A stretch of DNA of 64,000 bases from Sinohyriopsis cumingii (Eukaryota > Mollusca > Bivalvia > Unionida > Unionidae): the NCBI GenBank assembly GCA_028554795.2, contig CM068827.1:137524268-137588267 (forward strand), given 5' to 3'. A program made the position numbers and the translations under genes. Of the stretch, positions 36,610 through 50,950 are shown in pieces. The first letter of the stretch is position 1, and each line of letters opens with the position of its first letter. Under the pieces are notes generated by a model. That model was not told where the DNA came from. It did not search any database and was given only the letters and a program-made list of their open reading frames with translations.

Positions 36610-36978
36610 TTCACAAGATGAACAATTAAACTATAGATATTCTAAGAAGTAAAGAATAATAACACACGTAACAAAACATACAAGCAGACGTACGTACATG
36701 CATGTATATAAACAAAGATAGAATCACCAACTGGAAGATGAACAGACGGACAAAGAGATAGAGATGTTGAATAGCTGCACATATAATACCGAAGACCAAG
36801 AATTATAAATTATAATTAGGCATGCTATGAAATAAAAATTATATAAAATGAAAATAAATAAATGAAGTACACTTAGAATAGAGATAAATGAATGGATAGA
36901 AAAAATTGCAACAGATCTCCATTCCTTTTTGAATGAATGCTCTGATCATCTATTACTCTTGTTTTAATAACAGACGGA

Positions 36979-37240
36979 ATGTTACATATATGTTAATGTA
37001 TTATATGTTGTATGTTACATGTATAATAATATTTTAATATTTTCTATGTTACATATATGTTACTGTATTATATGTTGTATGTTACAGGTGTGATAATATA
37101 TTAATATTTTCTATGTTACATATATGTTAATGTATTATATGTTGCATGTTACATGTATGATAATGTATTAATATTTTCTATGTTGCATATACGTAAACGT
37201 ATTTATATTTCATATGTTACATATATTTTAATTTATTTAT
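36979..37240. repeat. 67-bp AT-rich minisatellite, about 4 units
   Basis: ATGTTACATATATGTTA-like unit starts at 36979, 37046, 37113 and 37180, an exact 67-bp period. The last unit is the most diverged. Confidence 0.9.
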
Positions 37241-37827
37241 ATTTTATACTCTGTATTTCAAGTACATATTATTTATTCCGCCATCATTGAATTTAAATTT
37301 GTTCGTATGTGTATTATCGAAGTCCACAATGTTTAATTTTACAAACGTTTTTCTATATTGACTTTTCTAATTGTATGATCATACTCAGTAAGAGAATGTT
37401 TCCGTGAATGGTACTTTGTGTCACGCATGCATAGTTTGAACATAGTATACCTTTACAACATGCATATAAATCGTATCCAACTTTTTTAGAATGAACTCTG
37501 TACTGTAGATAGAAAAATTTAGCATGCTTGCATGCATGTGCTTTGTTTAATGAGTGCGGACCTATCTAGCTGTCAAGGATATAAATACTAAGCAAATTTC
37601 AGACTGGGCCACTTTTATCCGCACGAAAAAATGGAACCTTTAATCCCGCTCCAACTCTTTCTTGCTTGCATCTAATAATTCGTTTATGCGTTTGTCTGCA
37701 ACATTCCGCTTAAGCACACGATCTTCAGCTATGAAAACTGATTTGTTTAAAAAGGGAGCTAGAATGAAATAAATTAAAGCTGCAACGTTTAAATTGACAT
37801 ACAATTAAATAAGGGCAATGACGGAAA

Positions 37828-38022
37828 CAAATGGGTGATGGCATACGACCAAGCAAGGGGCACGTGAAAACAATTGGGGATAAATACGATTAAAAAGGGC
37901 TAAGTGGAACCAACCTGGGGATGATATACGACAAAACAAGGGCCACGTGGAAACAAATGGGGTATGGCATACAATGAACAAGGGTTATGTGGAACCAAGT
38001 TGGGGATGACATACCACTACAC
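37828..38022. repeat. Degenerate 42-bp minisatellite, about 4.5 units
   Basis: Units follow the pattern GGG-CACGTGGAAACAA-TGGGG-ATGGCATAC with several substitutions and small length changes. Confidence 0.75.
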
Positions 38023-39654
38023 ACGGACCCTGCGAAAATAGATGCAAATCTGATATTTGTATCGCCTGCATCGTCGTAGTTAAATATAGGACAGTACGTT
38101 CCAAGCAGAAAAGCTGCGCAGGCAATGTAGAGCACGTGGGAATAACTTTGAACTCGATGATTTAAAGTTACGACTGAGTACTCCAGTAAACGTGTGTAGA
38201 CAGCATACCGTGTATGATCGTTATTTTGACAATGAGCAAATTCAAGAGTAATTAATTGTACAATGCAACCTTTAGCCTAAGACTGAGTTCTCACTATCAC
38301 TAACAAGACTAATGTAATTTGTGATTGGTCAAACAAAATCTCGAACATAAACTCAAACTCCAGAGGTTTTTTTCTTTCTTTCATTTCCTGGCCAGATTAT
38401 GGATCTTTTCGCTTCGTGTATGTAAGTACTAGGTCACTAAAGTCTTAAATACCCGCTGTTCAGAGCTAGCTACCAGACGCGCGTGACTTCACACTGCGTA
38501 CTTGCCTTCTATTCTGTCCTTTATCAGTTACAACATGCCCTACCTTTATAACGCAAGAATGTACACGTTAAACTAGCTGATTATGTTCGAATTTGTGTTA
38601 ATGTTGGATATTATGGATTTTCAAGCCATTATAACATAGTACTATTTGCAGAAACGAGAAAGTGTTCCTATAAACACCCTCTTACGTGGAACGCACTAAA
38701 TAATACAAACATATCGAGTTGTCCCATAGATTAAAGACGACCAAGCACTGTAGCATGCACGTGGTTTAACTTGAATCGCATTGCTGACACTTTGATATGG
38801 TTGACTGATGATCCCAATGTATCCTACAGAGATCGTTTAAAATATAATCGATTGCAATATCCATCATACAGTACTGTAAGTTACAGTATTTGGCTTACAG
38901 CCAGAATGCTGATATTCAATGAATACCTACCTCACAGTCAATATAAACCCATTTGCTTTTAATATTTCTCAATAGCTTGATGGAGGCACCTGGCAACAGC
39001 TCAGTATGCTTTTGTGAAAAATGGGACTAGGCTGCAATTGGGTAAAGGTCATGACGAGACGCAGTTCTCACCTTTAACAGAGTACTCGACTTAAATTTTC
39101 AGACATAGGCGTGCAATGTTGTAGCAATAAGACATTGTCAGAGTATCGAACTGTTAACAATATTTAATGCCAAGTCCTAATTGGAAACCTGGCACGTTCT
39201 CAAGTCGAGGCTTTAAAAAATGCGGTTCCAAATTCATCATTGCTCATTTATGTTATTTGTGTAATTTGAATTATTATGATTATATGTAACATGGAATCCC
39301 TCTAACTGTAACACAATAAATATATCTTGTACCTAGTCAAGCTGCGGGACAAAATAGCGAAAAAGATTTTAAACGTGCTATCACCTAATACTTTTGAGTA
39401 AAAATGTCCTGGCTTTATCTCTACAGAACATCCTCTGTTGAGCATCGTTGACTGTGTCACCGAAGGTAATCGAAAGCAGCAAATTAACCTGCATTAGAGT
39501 ACAAAGGAGACCCATATGAATCAATATTTGTGGACAAGAACGAATTGAAAATAAGCACTTAAGAACAAACGAAGAAAGCGAGGAACGAAATAAAATTCGA
39601 CGCAAAATATGATGTTAAGCTACTAAGGTCCGACGAAAAGAAGAAATAAAAATG
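38023..39654. other. K2P intron, no gene seen
   Basis: A 63-codon frame at 38771-38962 has no recognisable motif. Nothing else seen. Confidence 0.5.
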
Positions 39655-40500
39655 CTGTCATGAATAAGAGTGAAGTAGTAGCCAGGGATAACAGTCAATC
39701 AGTAGGCAGGGATAACAGGTAAGTAGTAGGCAGGAATAACAGTGAAGTAGTAGGCAGGGATAACAGTGAAATAGTAGACCTAACAAATGTGAAAATGACT
39801 TAAGGCAGGCAGGTATAACATTGAAGTAGTAGGCACGGATAACAGTGAAAACGTAGGCCCAACAAACGTGAAAATGGTTTAAGGCAGGCAGGGATAACAG
39901 TGAATTAGTAGGCATGGATAACAGGGAAGTGGTAGGCCCAACAAACGTGACAATGACTTAAAGCTGGTAGAGATAACAGTGACGTAGAATGCCCAACAAA
40001 CGTGAAAATGACTTAAGGCAGGCAGGTATAACAGTGAATTAGTAGGCATGGATAACAGGGAAGTGGTAGACCGAACAAACGTGAAAATGACTTTAGGTTG
40101 GCAGGAGTAACAGTGAAGTAGTAGGCCCAACAAACGTGAAAAAGACTTAAGGCAGGCAAGTATAACAGTGAAGTAGTAGGCCCAACAAACGTGAAAAAGA
40201 CTTAAGGCAGGCAAGTATAACAGTGAAGTAGTAGGCATGGATAACAGTGAAGTAGTAGGCATGGATAACAGTGAAGTAGTAGGCATGGATAACAGTGAAG
40301 TAGTAGACCTAACAAACGTAAAAATAACTTAAGGCTGGTAAGAAAAACAGTGAAGTAGTAGGCCCAACAAACGTGAAAATGACTTATGGCTGTCCGGGAC
40401 AACAGTGCAGTAGAAGGCCAACTAAAAGTGAAAATGATTTAAAGTTGCAGGGATAACTGTGAAGTTGTAGACCCAACAAACATGAAAATGACTTATCGTT
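39655..40500. repeat. Compound minisatellite, 24-bp and about 60-bp units
   Basis: Two interleaved units: the 24-mer AACAGTGAAGTAGTAGGCAT-GGAT, three in a row near 40220-40300, and a longer unit that adds CCCAACAAACGTGAAAATGA and CTTAAGGCAGGCAGG. Both keep the minus strand open (for example the MPTTSLLS repeat), because 24 is a multiple of three. This is not evidence of coding. Confidence 0.92.
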
Positions 40501-41445
40501 TTGCATATAATCTATTAAACTTTTTGGAAATTAGTATTTTAAGGACATCTTTATAAAAGGTCATATGAACCAATGTGAACTAAATAGGAAATAACAGTTA
40601 ATTCGTATATTTATTATCTGTCTGTCTGTCTGTATGTCTGTCTCTCTCTGCCTCTGTCTGTCTGTCTCTCTCTTTTACACAGTAAACCCCCAGTGTACAC
40701 GCTAGTTGTAAAATATGTGTATCTCGCAGGTAGTTGAAATTCTACTGAGGAGCAAATGTTTCAAAGCAAGGAAGAGATGAATGGTGAAATAAATTATTAA
40801 ATTCTAAGAAATAATTCATTCTTAGTAAGTATCGTTACACAAATTTAATGATAACTAGGTAAATTCATATAACGTTTATATTAAAAACCTATGGGAGTAT
40901 GTATCATCATTCATATGTGCTGTCGATTCTATGCCTGTATAGTCAATGATGAATTTCTACTCATTAATTATTAGTGACATATGAAAATAACGATAAAAGT
41001 AATAAAAACCCTAGGGTTCTAACTTAATTCAACATGGTACAAAAATTTGTTGCAATCCTTTCTGTTTTTCGTTCCCCCTCCCCTCTTATGTAAAAGAGAT
41101 ACACTATGCAGACATCTGGAGTGAGAGAGAAAAGATCTTGGGTAGGATGAAAACCTTGAAACTGAACTTACACCAAGTAACCTAACAAGAAAATGATTCG
41201 TCGTAACGGTATGCAAACACTTTCCGTGGGATTTATTAACAGTGTTTATATAATAAATGATACAAAGCTGTAACAGCCTGTCGACACAATACGGTAAGAT
41301 TATTTTGTTACGATGCACACCTTCTGTAATGTATTTAATGCTGTGTTGCTATTGTTGTCATTCTTTCTTAAACCTATTATAATGTTCGAAAATTCGATTA
41401 TTATTAATTAATATGAAAAAGTAAATATGAAAATGCCCAGATACC

Positions 41446-41493
<48 letters not shown>

Positions 41494-42604
41494 ACCATCG
41501 TAGCAAGATACGGGCGAAAATCCACGAAAAGACGAAATTAGAGAATTATCGCTTGTCATACGACGATGTCTCTGAACCTATGAATAATCGTAAGAGTTAA
41601 GTCATGATGACCAAGACGGAAAAGGGGAGAGAGAGAAAGAAAGAGAGAATTTTATGGTTGGTAGTAATGTTAATTAAAGCTGAATAATGAATTAGGTTAA
41701 CTGTAAATATATTAGACTATTGAAATTACCTATTGTTGATTCGTCCTTTCGCTTAGTTTCTTTTCCACACTAATTTATATGCCCCCGGTATGTGAATGGC
41801 TGAGGATTCAGCGTTCAAGAATCTAAGCATGTGTTGTTAGTGCTGTACTTTCGTCATTAAACGCATCTTTAATGATTAATTCATAATTGTGTCTTATATT
41901 GATTCAATCAATATGAGTAAAAATAGAAAGTCAGAAAAGAAAACAATCAACTTATCAGTCTGGAAACGGGATTCTGACTAGCCAAAAAGGGCATAGAACT
42001 ACATTTTGTAGCGGACACACTCGGCAGGGATGTGAGGAGATTATTCATTCGGTCAATATACACGAGCCTGTAATCAGTCTTACCTCCGTTCAAAGGCCAA
42101 ATTCGTATATTTGTGCGTGATATAAATAAAATATATGTGTAGTATGTATGCTGTATCAATGGTATGTACGTTGTATCAATGATATACCCCTCGTTGTATA
42201 AATTTTGCATTAAAAGCAAACTCGGCAAGACTGTTTTCATTTTAATGAAAATTTATATATCTCGTAGCATATCATTGATACAGCAGCGATGAGGACAAAA
42301 TGGTGATGTAAAATAATTACGACAGATGATAATGAGGAGAATTTGGATGAAAAGTACGACGACGATAATTATATATTGCGATATTCATGTTTAGTATCAT
42401 GAATATCAAGGGCGAAAATGTTGACAAGGAAAGGAAAGTTGACTACTGATCCTAAAAATTTAGCAAATCGCATGCAAACTGATTTTCTCCAGAATTTTTC
42501 CCCTCCCCAAATCCTTTTGAAAAATATCACTACTCTCCCACCCCAGCTATCTTTAAGTTATTGTTTCTTCTGCTACAGTCTATATGAAAGCCCATGCCGC
42601 TTAC
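40501..42604. other. K2P intron 2, 5' part, no gene seen
   Basis: It includes a TCTG/TCTC tract near 40615-40675 and (TC)n at 41451-41491. No exon-like block other than the flanking channel exon was supported. Confidence 0.5.
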
Positions 42605-42732
42605 CAATGGTGGTTATGACGGTGACAGCAAACATCAGTGCTCCTGGCCATGACCATTCATATTTTGGTCCGTCTGGTTCTCCGTACATATCACAGTCAG
42701 TTCCGTCATAGCCGATGGCCAGTGTATTATTT
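42605..42732 (-). CDS. K2P potassium channel, exon 2 (first pore helix)
   Basis: The acceptor GAAACCTTTCAG ends at 42733 and the donor GTAAGC follows 42605. The exon is 128 nt: one base finishes the Arg codon begun in exon 1, then 42 codons, then one base of the Gly codon finished in the terminal exon. It encodes NNTLAIGYDG, a cap segment rich in acidic and aromatic residues (TDCDMYGEPDGPKYEW) and the first pore helix WPGALMFAVTVITTI. Splitting the TIGYG filter between Ile and Gly with this phase exactly fits both terminal exons. Confidence 0.9.
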
Positions 42733-43318
42733 CTGAAAGGTTTCACTACAATTATTAGAGTGGTCTGCTCTTTATGATATATGCAAACGTTTATGAGAGA
42801 ACGGCGGAAGTTCTTTACATCAATGGTAAAAATCCAGTGTATGTCCCTTGTGTACCTAAAGTTGTAATTTTTCTTCGTGATCAAATTCATTATTAATTAA
42901 ACTGTTTAGGAATCAACCAAAAGAACGTTTTCTTTATGGAAATATGCGAAAAGATCAACGAATAAAATCGAAACAAATTCTAACGACACCTGCAATTTCA
43001 ACACAATCACTAACTGGATCACAAACTTAACATTGTCAATACCCGATTATACAGAAGAGTTATATTTATATGAAACGAATTTTATTTAAAGTGAAACTGT
43101 TGTTCCAGGTGTGATACCAATATCACCTATCAGCTATAACATCCAACGTAGGGACTAAACCATACCCATAATTATATAAGTATTGATTTATACTACCAAA
43201 GATTCTGACTGAACAGCAGATCTCTGGAACAAACTGAACTTCACAGTAAATATTATCTTGATTGCAAATCTTAAATCAATGGTATCTAATCAGCTGATAA
43301 AGTGTCTGCAGAATATAC

Positions 43319-43662
43319 CTGAAAGTCTGCAATACGCTAGTCAGTTGAATCATCATGGCGTCCGTGTCCAAGTTACTGGCCAGAATGACTTTCTTGATGG
43401 AGGCGAGTGTCGTGTTCTGCATATCGTTATATTCTTTCCTGCCCTCAAAACAGATGGTTTCTTCATTGGCTTTCTCTAGATGCTCGAAAATGAAGCCGCC
43501 GGCAACGGTGTACAAAATTACCATGGAACTCAAGCCGATGTGAGAAAACAAGGCTTTCATAACCGTCTTGCAGCACTCTCGACCCCGGCTTTTTGAACCT
43601 TGTTCTTTAGAACCCATGCTTAAATCCTTTGGAACCCTGTATTTATGGTATTGATCAAACAA
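43319..43662 (-). CDS. K2P potassium channel, exon 1 (N-terminus, TM1, cap start)
   Basis: The first Met in frame is at 43662 (MFDQYHKYRV...) and a second at 43617 (MGSKEQ...); either could be the start, giving 435 or 420 residues. The exon encodes a basic N-terminus (SKSRGRECCKTVMK), TM1 (IGLSSMVILYTVAGGFIFEH, about residues 42-61), then the helical extracellular cap (EETICFEGRKEYNDMQNTTL..., with a potential N-glycosylation site NTT). The donor GTATAT follows TTTCAG at 43319, leaving two bases of an Arg codon for exon 2 across an intron of 586 bases. No TATA box or other promoter element could be supported upstream. Confidence 0.88.
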
Positions 43663-46600
43663 AGTATTCTTTAAGATGCTTTTTCAATATTTACATTTCC
43701 ACATCGTTCCTAATCTAGAAAGTAAACAACAAAAATAAAACCCCAAACCTTTGTAAATAAAATTGAAGTAAGCTTTTTTTTCTGTGGCAGGCTTGAAACA
43801 TATATTGTAATGAACCGAATGATTATATGGTACCGGATGCATTGGTTAGCATGATATTGTTGAACGAATCTTCAAGAGCTTAAATTACTCACGACAGTGA
43901 AAGAAACCTACATTATACCACTCCTAGATCATTTTGATATGAATACAAAATGAAACAAATGAATCAAAATAACGAAAGAAAGTGATAATTTTATACCGTT
44001 AAGTTTCTATTGATCGCAATTGCTATTGCTGGTTAAATTTGAACTGCTCAAAATGAATTTATCTGCATGCTGACGCATAAATTGATAGTTATAAAATTAA
44101 CCTAGAAGGTATGAAGGTGGGTGTCTATACGCTGTATCATCGATATACTACGAGATGTATATATATTTTTTTTTGCCGGAAAGATCAATTAAAAATAAGA
44201 TTAATGAATGAAAAACAAACGATGGACAAAATTAATTAGCATTTGTAAGAACAATTTCTTCTGAAACCTCATGTTTATCCCGTAGCAGTATCAGACCAAA
44301 TTCATAGATGCGTACATATAGTGGCCTGATGAGGCGCATACAACACTATACATCTGCAGTTACGATTACATTTCTGTGTTCCTACATAGGTCTTGAAAGT
44401 GCGTTTTTTTGTCGTAGGTTCATCTTTATATTCGTGTGTGGAAAAGCATTAATTCTGAAGAATGATATAAATTAAAAATTAATTCGTAATAAATGTGCGA
44501 TTTTATAATTGCATAAAAGCTCTTCAATGCTGGTATGGGACTGGATTTACTGTAAAGCACTGATCAGTTGCAGGCGGTGGGAATTGTAGAGAAGTAGGGG
44601 TAGAGCATTTCTGTATCCAAATCATATTAAATGTGTAAAAATTATATTTTCTTGCAAACTTTGTGTATGTGTATGCTAGCAACTAGCTGATGTCTTTACG
44701 TCCCTACACTTTCGTATAAAATTACATTACATAAAGAAGTAAATGTGTCTCGACAATAACATAGCATCAACATTTTAAACTGATGAAGAAAAAAATATTC
44801 TTGTTTCAAACTAGAGCTCACAAACTGCCTTCATTAACAGTACTTAACATCATCTCTTTTACCAAAAGCAAATTTAATCTCCATTCACCACAATATATAT
44901 TACACATCCAGGTAAACTCTATAAGGCTTTTGCAATAAGGTAATATTACTGAGATCATTGCCAAGAGAAATAAAGAAACCATTTGTCCAGTTGTATGTAT
45001 GGGTTTGTTTGTTTACGCGTAGTTACTGATACACCATCCTAATATAATAATCAGTTTATTTGTCTTTGAACACTTACAAACATATATACGTCCAGTAATA
45101 TCTGCTTCACAAATTTGTAAGACAAAATTCTTTAGGTTATTTGAAGATTTGATTGATCTATGAGATTTTGTAAAAAATTTATACCACAATAAGAAAGGGT
45201 ACTGAAATATTCGATAACAAATATGTATTTTTATTATTTGCTGGATGCAATATTAATCCGTGGAATTTTGAAACTACTTGAAAAATAGTCAACTGAAAAA
45301 GCACCTTGAACAACTAAATTAATTTGTAATTTTATGTGTATTTGATTTTTTAAAATTTTCTCTTTCTCACCCTCGCAACTTTTTCCTCATTTCTGGTTAT
45401 TTGCAGTCAGATTTTTCTCCTTTATTTGTTTGTTATTTACATTAAGTAACAATAAAAAAAGACGATAACTGACATGACAATATAAAGGACGATGACTGTT
45501 AAACACTAGGTTGTTCTTCATAATCAATGCCATACAAATGGAAATGTATTTTAAAAAACATGTTTACGTGAGAATGACTTCATTATTATCGTTTAAACTT
45601 TTATGTCAGATGTATCTTGGAGACAGCGATTAGAAAATTAAAGAACACAAAGTCAATAGGGACTGTACAGGAAAACTATCCATAAGAAGAAAAAAACATT
45701 TATAACTTACCTCACATGAGAACTGTCTGACTGCCAATAGTACTAAGGTTTAATAATGTGTTTTTATGTTGCAGATCCTGTTAAAGCCGCCAGGTAACCA
45801 AGCAAAACCGTCATCTAGTGTGTCCTCAGTTGTTATAGATTTTAAAATATTCATAGTTCCAATGACGACCGAGGTGAATATCGATCGTTGATACCCAATC
45901 CATTAAATACATACCTTTGACATTCTACACAGTGAGGAAAGATAGCAACCCCATAATTGCCAGGTTGACATGAAAATTGCTTTGCCAAGTTTTTGTTAAA
46001 CCAGCTACTGGTTAGGGGTATCTTGTGAACGATTGCAAGAGATAGAGTATATTTTCCATTGCAATCTGCACGCTAAATTCAACGATTGCTAGAGATAGAG
46101 TGCATTTCCCATTCCATCCAGCACGCTAAATTCAACGATATTTTGCGTTTAAAGATCATCACATATGTAATTTAATGCGAAATTATTTATTGATGGAACT
46201 AATATTAGACAGGAAACATGCAGGTCAAAACGCACTAGTTGATGGTTTGGTGGAGAAAAGAACGTTTCTATGCATATAATTACAACAATGAATCGCAGTT
46301 TGATGATTTAACCAGTCTGCTTTAGCAAGAAATGCTAGGTGATTTAATTCGCTGATCGAAGCTGCAGTTACAATAAAATCGCAATGACTCGAAGTCAGTT
46401 AGCTCGAAAACATGATATGTCTGTAACTAGGTTTTAAGTCCCAGAAGAAACCTAATTCGACAACACAACATAAAGATAACACGACATAATGACAACACGA
46501 CAAAATATGACGTGTTAAAATGGCCAAAAATAAAACAAAGGTAAGAAAAGAATGATTCAGTTGTAGTGTCGTTTTATTGAATTAAACTGGTCGTCTTTTC

Positions 46601-48436
46601 ATGGTGTGTTTGTCTTGTTCTTGTCTGGTTGTTATTTATTGTCGGACTGTTGTTGCTCGATTTGGTCCTGTTATTGTTTTGTCATTCTATCTGTATTGAT
46701 TCTTTTGTCACAGTGATAACCGATTCTAAGAGATGACACAAAATAGTTCCCATACTAATTATGACACAGGTCCACAATGACAAAAACAAATAAACATCTT
46801 TTCCTTGTAGTGTTCTGTAAGCGACTCATCCTAAGTGTCATTTAAATCCAAATTACTCACATTAAATAGCTACAAATATATTTTAAATAAATATACATAT
46901 TTTTGTAACTTGCCGACAAATGATATTAAAAAAAGATGACGAAATAATAACAAAAAGAAAACAAATAAACAGTTTATATTTGCTGATAAATTAAAGCTTT
47001 TGATCTATATACTGTATATTAATAATTTCTAACTGACATCATCTCTGGCATTCAACCAATTAAACACCATTGTCTGACTCATTCGAGTAAGTGATTGACT
47101 GTTTTTATACTTTTCGACCTTTGTCTTCGATAGCGAAGAAAATCCTTGTAGCTTACTACTTTTGTTTTAAAACGATATATTTATTACCAATAACATGTTG
47201 AAATGTATTCCCAGGATTTCCCAAGATTAATGTTTGAGAAATTATATGATGAGAATAATAGATTCTTGTAATTCAAGATGAAGGATAAGACCTTAGTAAG
47301 CCAATGTTTTCATTTACGGGATACGGGCGTCAAGCCTATTGTAACCCGTATGTAATAGTTATAAATAGGCATTGTTTTATCATCACAAGGATGTGCGTAC
47401 TATATCAGTCTTCAACAGAAGAGTTATTTAAATATGTAATAGTTTGATACATTACATTTTCTAAATAAAAACGTGGCTCTAGAATTATTATCCTGCCTTT
47501 CTTCCCGCCCACCCCTTGAAGAAAAGAATATATTTCTCCCCGGGAAACGTCGTTCTAGAATCCCCTCCCCTACCACTGAGTTTCTTTTTTTCTTGTAAGA
47601 TATACACTGTACAGGCCATGTATTGGTTCAGTAAAAATATTGGAAAAGGGAAATTAGATTAAAATTTAAGTCTATTGTAGCGTACATTTTCGGCGATCAA
47701 GGAGGAACTGAGGGTGGAGGAAATCGGATTGGAAAAGAATAAATTGTGACCCCACCACCCGGGTACCTGCTAGCAGAAGATACAGAGTCTACCAGCAAAA
47801 AGTGGAGATATGAAAATAATTATTGGATATTACTATCACTAACGACTCACTATTGACACACCAACACACCCAACACACACTCACACATCTACACTCATAG
47901 AAAGACACACACGCTATTTTGATTAGTTTTACGGCTCACAAATTTGTGTTCTATTTAATATTAGAAAACTTGTTGATACTTATTTGCATCAAAAGATGAA
48001 GTTCTTTCAATTTTCTTCCTAAATAAATACTCTGGTCAAAATGGTACAATAATCTAGTACCTTGACCCTTAGTGTGTTGTCAGCTAGAGACCTCTAACTA
48101 ACTTTATCATCGTAAGCTACTTGAACCATTCAAATCAGATGTTTATTCATGTACCGAAATTTGTTTCTAGCCCATTAATTCCCACATGACCTTCACTAAC
48201 CAACGCAAGATGAAATGTGATTTACCTCGACAGATCGAAACATCAATCGAGAGACAGGTAGAGAAACAGAGGAGGACGGGAGAGATATTACAAGTTTCAT
48301 AAAACATTTTTTTACAACATGTAACATTTGTTCGACCTTTTACGCATTGAAATGAATTCTAACAAAATACTGTTTTTGATTTTCTGAGTGTGCTGTGTGT
48401 CATTTGGATTTTTTCAGTCATATTACTACGATGTAA
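43663..48436. other. K2P upstream region, no gene seen
   Basis: AT-rich sequence between the channel start and the 48-bp array. It probably contains the channel promoter and 5' UTR, but no element stands out. A 53-bp segment is tandemly duplicated at 46028-46133 (AACGATTGCAAGAGATAGAG against AACGATTGCTAGAGATAGAG). Confidence 0.5.
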
Positions 48437-48689
48437 GCAGTGTGCAAGTAGTGACAATGCGCAGGCACGAGGTATTATCATCCGTCAAACCTGCTTGTAC
48501 GACAATGCCTGCACACGATGTATTATCATACGTCAAATATGCTTGTATGACAATGCCTGGACACGATGTATTATCATCAATCAAATGTACTTGTAGGACA
48601 ATGCCTGGACACGATGTATTATCATCCGTCAAATAAGCTTGTACGACAATGCCTGGACACGAGGTATTATCATCCGTCAAAAGTGCTTG

Positions 48690-50950
48690 TATGACAAACC
48701 CTGGACACGAGGTATTATATTCCATACAACGTGCTTGTATGACAATGCCTGGACACGGGGTATTATCATCCGTTAAATGTGCTTGTATGACAATGTCTGG
48801 ACACGATGTTTTATTATTCGTACAACGTGCTTGTATGACAATCCCTGGACACGAGGAATTATCACCCGTCAAATGTGCTTGTTTGACAATGCCTGGACAT
48901 GAGGTATTATCATCCGTCAAATGTGCTTGTATAACAATGCCAGGACACGAGGTATTATTATCCGTACAACGTACTAGTATGACAATGCCTGGACAAGAGG
49001 TATTATCATCTGTCCAATGTGCTTGTATGATAATGCCCAGACACGAGGTATTATCATCCGTCAAATGTGCTTGTAGGACAATGCCTGGACACGAGGTATT
49101 ATTATCCGTCAAACTTGCTTGAATGACAATGCCTGGACACCTGGTATTATCATCCGTCCAATGTGCTTGCATCACAATGCCTGGACACGAGGTATTTTCA
49201 TTCGCCCAATATGCTTGTATGACAATGCCTGGACACGAGGTATTATCATCCGTCAAATATGCTTGTATTGACAATGCCTAGACACGAGGTATTATCACCA
49301 GGCCAATGTGCTTGTGTGAGAATTCCTGGACACGAGGTATTATCATCCGTCAAAGGTGCTTGTATGACAATGCCTGGAGACGATGATTTATTATCTATAG
49401 AATGTGCTTGTAAGACAATGCCTGGACACGATGTATTATTATCCATACAACGTGCTTGTATGACAAAGTCTGGACAGGATGATTTATCATCCATACAACG
49501 TGCTTGTAAGACAATGCCTGGACAGGATGTATTATTATCGATACAACGTGCTTGTACGACAATGCCTGGACACGAGGTAATACCATCCGTCAAATGTGCT
49601 TGTATGACAATGCCTGGACACGATGTATTATTATTCATACAACGTGCTTGTTTGACAGTGCCAGGACACGAGGTATTATCATCCTTCAAATGTGCTTGCA
49701 TGACAATGCCTGGACACGATGTATTATTCTCCATACAACGTGCTTGTATGACAATGCATGGAAACGAGGTATTATCATCCGTCAAATGTGCTTGTATGAC
49801 AATGCCTGGACACGTGGTGTTATCATCCGTCAAATGTGCTGATAAGACAATGCATGGACACCATGTTTTATCATCAATACAAAGAGGTGGTATGACAATG
49901 CCTGATCACGATCTTTCATCATGCGTCAAATGTGCTTGAATGGCAATGCCTGGACACGAGGTATTATCATCCGTCAAACGTGCTTGCAACACAATACCAG
50001 GACACGAGGTATTATCATCCGTCCAATCTGCTTGTATGACAATGCCTGGACACGAAGTATTATCATCCGTCCAATGTGCATGCATGACAGTTCCAGGACA
50101 CCATGTGTTATTATCCAGACAAAGTACTTGTCTGACAATGCCTGCACACGAGGTATTATCATCCGTCAACATTGCTTCTATGGCAATGACGGACACTAGG
50201 TATTATCATCCGTCAGACGTGCTTGTATGACAATGCCTGGACACGATGTATTATTATCCATACAATGTGCTTGTATCACAATGCCTGGACACGAGGTATT
50301 ATCATCCGTCCAATGTGCTTGTATGACACTGCCAGGACAGGAGGTATTATCATCCGTCAAACATGCTTGTATGACAAAGACTGGACACGAGGTAATATCA
50401 TCTGTCCAATGTGCTTGTATGACAATGCATGGACACGAGGTATTAACATCCGTTCAATGTGCTTGCATGACAATACCTGGACGCCCTGTATTATCATCCA
50501 TACAATGTGCTTTTATGACAATGCCTGGACACGAGGTATGGTCATCCGTCAATGTGCTTGTATGACAATGCCTGGACACGATTATCATCCATCAAAAATG
50601 CTTGAATAAAATACCGGGACACGAGGTATTATCATCCGTCCGATCTGCTTGTATGACAATGCCTGCACACCATGTATTATTATACATACGATGTATTATT
50701 ATCCATACAACGTGCTTGTATGACAATGCCCGGACACGAGGTATTATCATCCGTCAAATGTGATTATATGACTGCCTGGACACGATGTATTATTATCCAT
50801 ACAACGTGCTTGTATAACAATGCCTGGGCACAAGCTATTATCATCCGTCAAAGGTCCTCATATGACAATGCCTCGACACGAGGTATTATCATCCGCCAAA
50901 TGTACTTGTATCACAATACCTGGACATGATGTATTATTATCCATACAACG
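48690..50950. repeat. Higher-order block inside array, first copy
   Basis: This run of variant units reappears almost base for base at 55166-57140 (offset 6476 up to about 49440, then 6188, because 288 bases, six units, are missing from the second copy). In the stretch 48698-48880, one difference was counted. Confidence 0.9.

Noticed and set aside
41947-42240. Additional K2P exon in intron 2
   Set aside because: The 97-codon minus frame has no K2P motif, and exon 2 already joins the terminal exons in exact phase with a complete filter.
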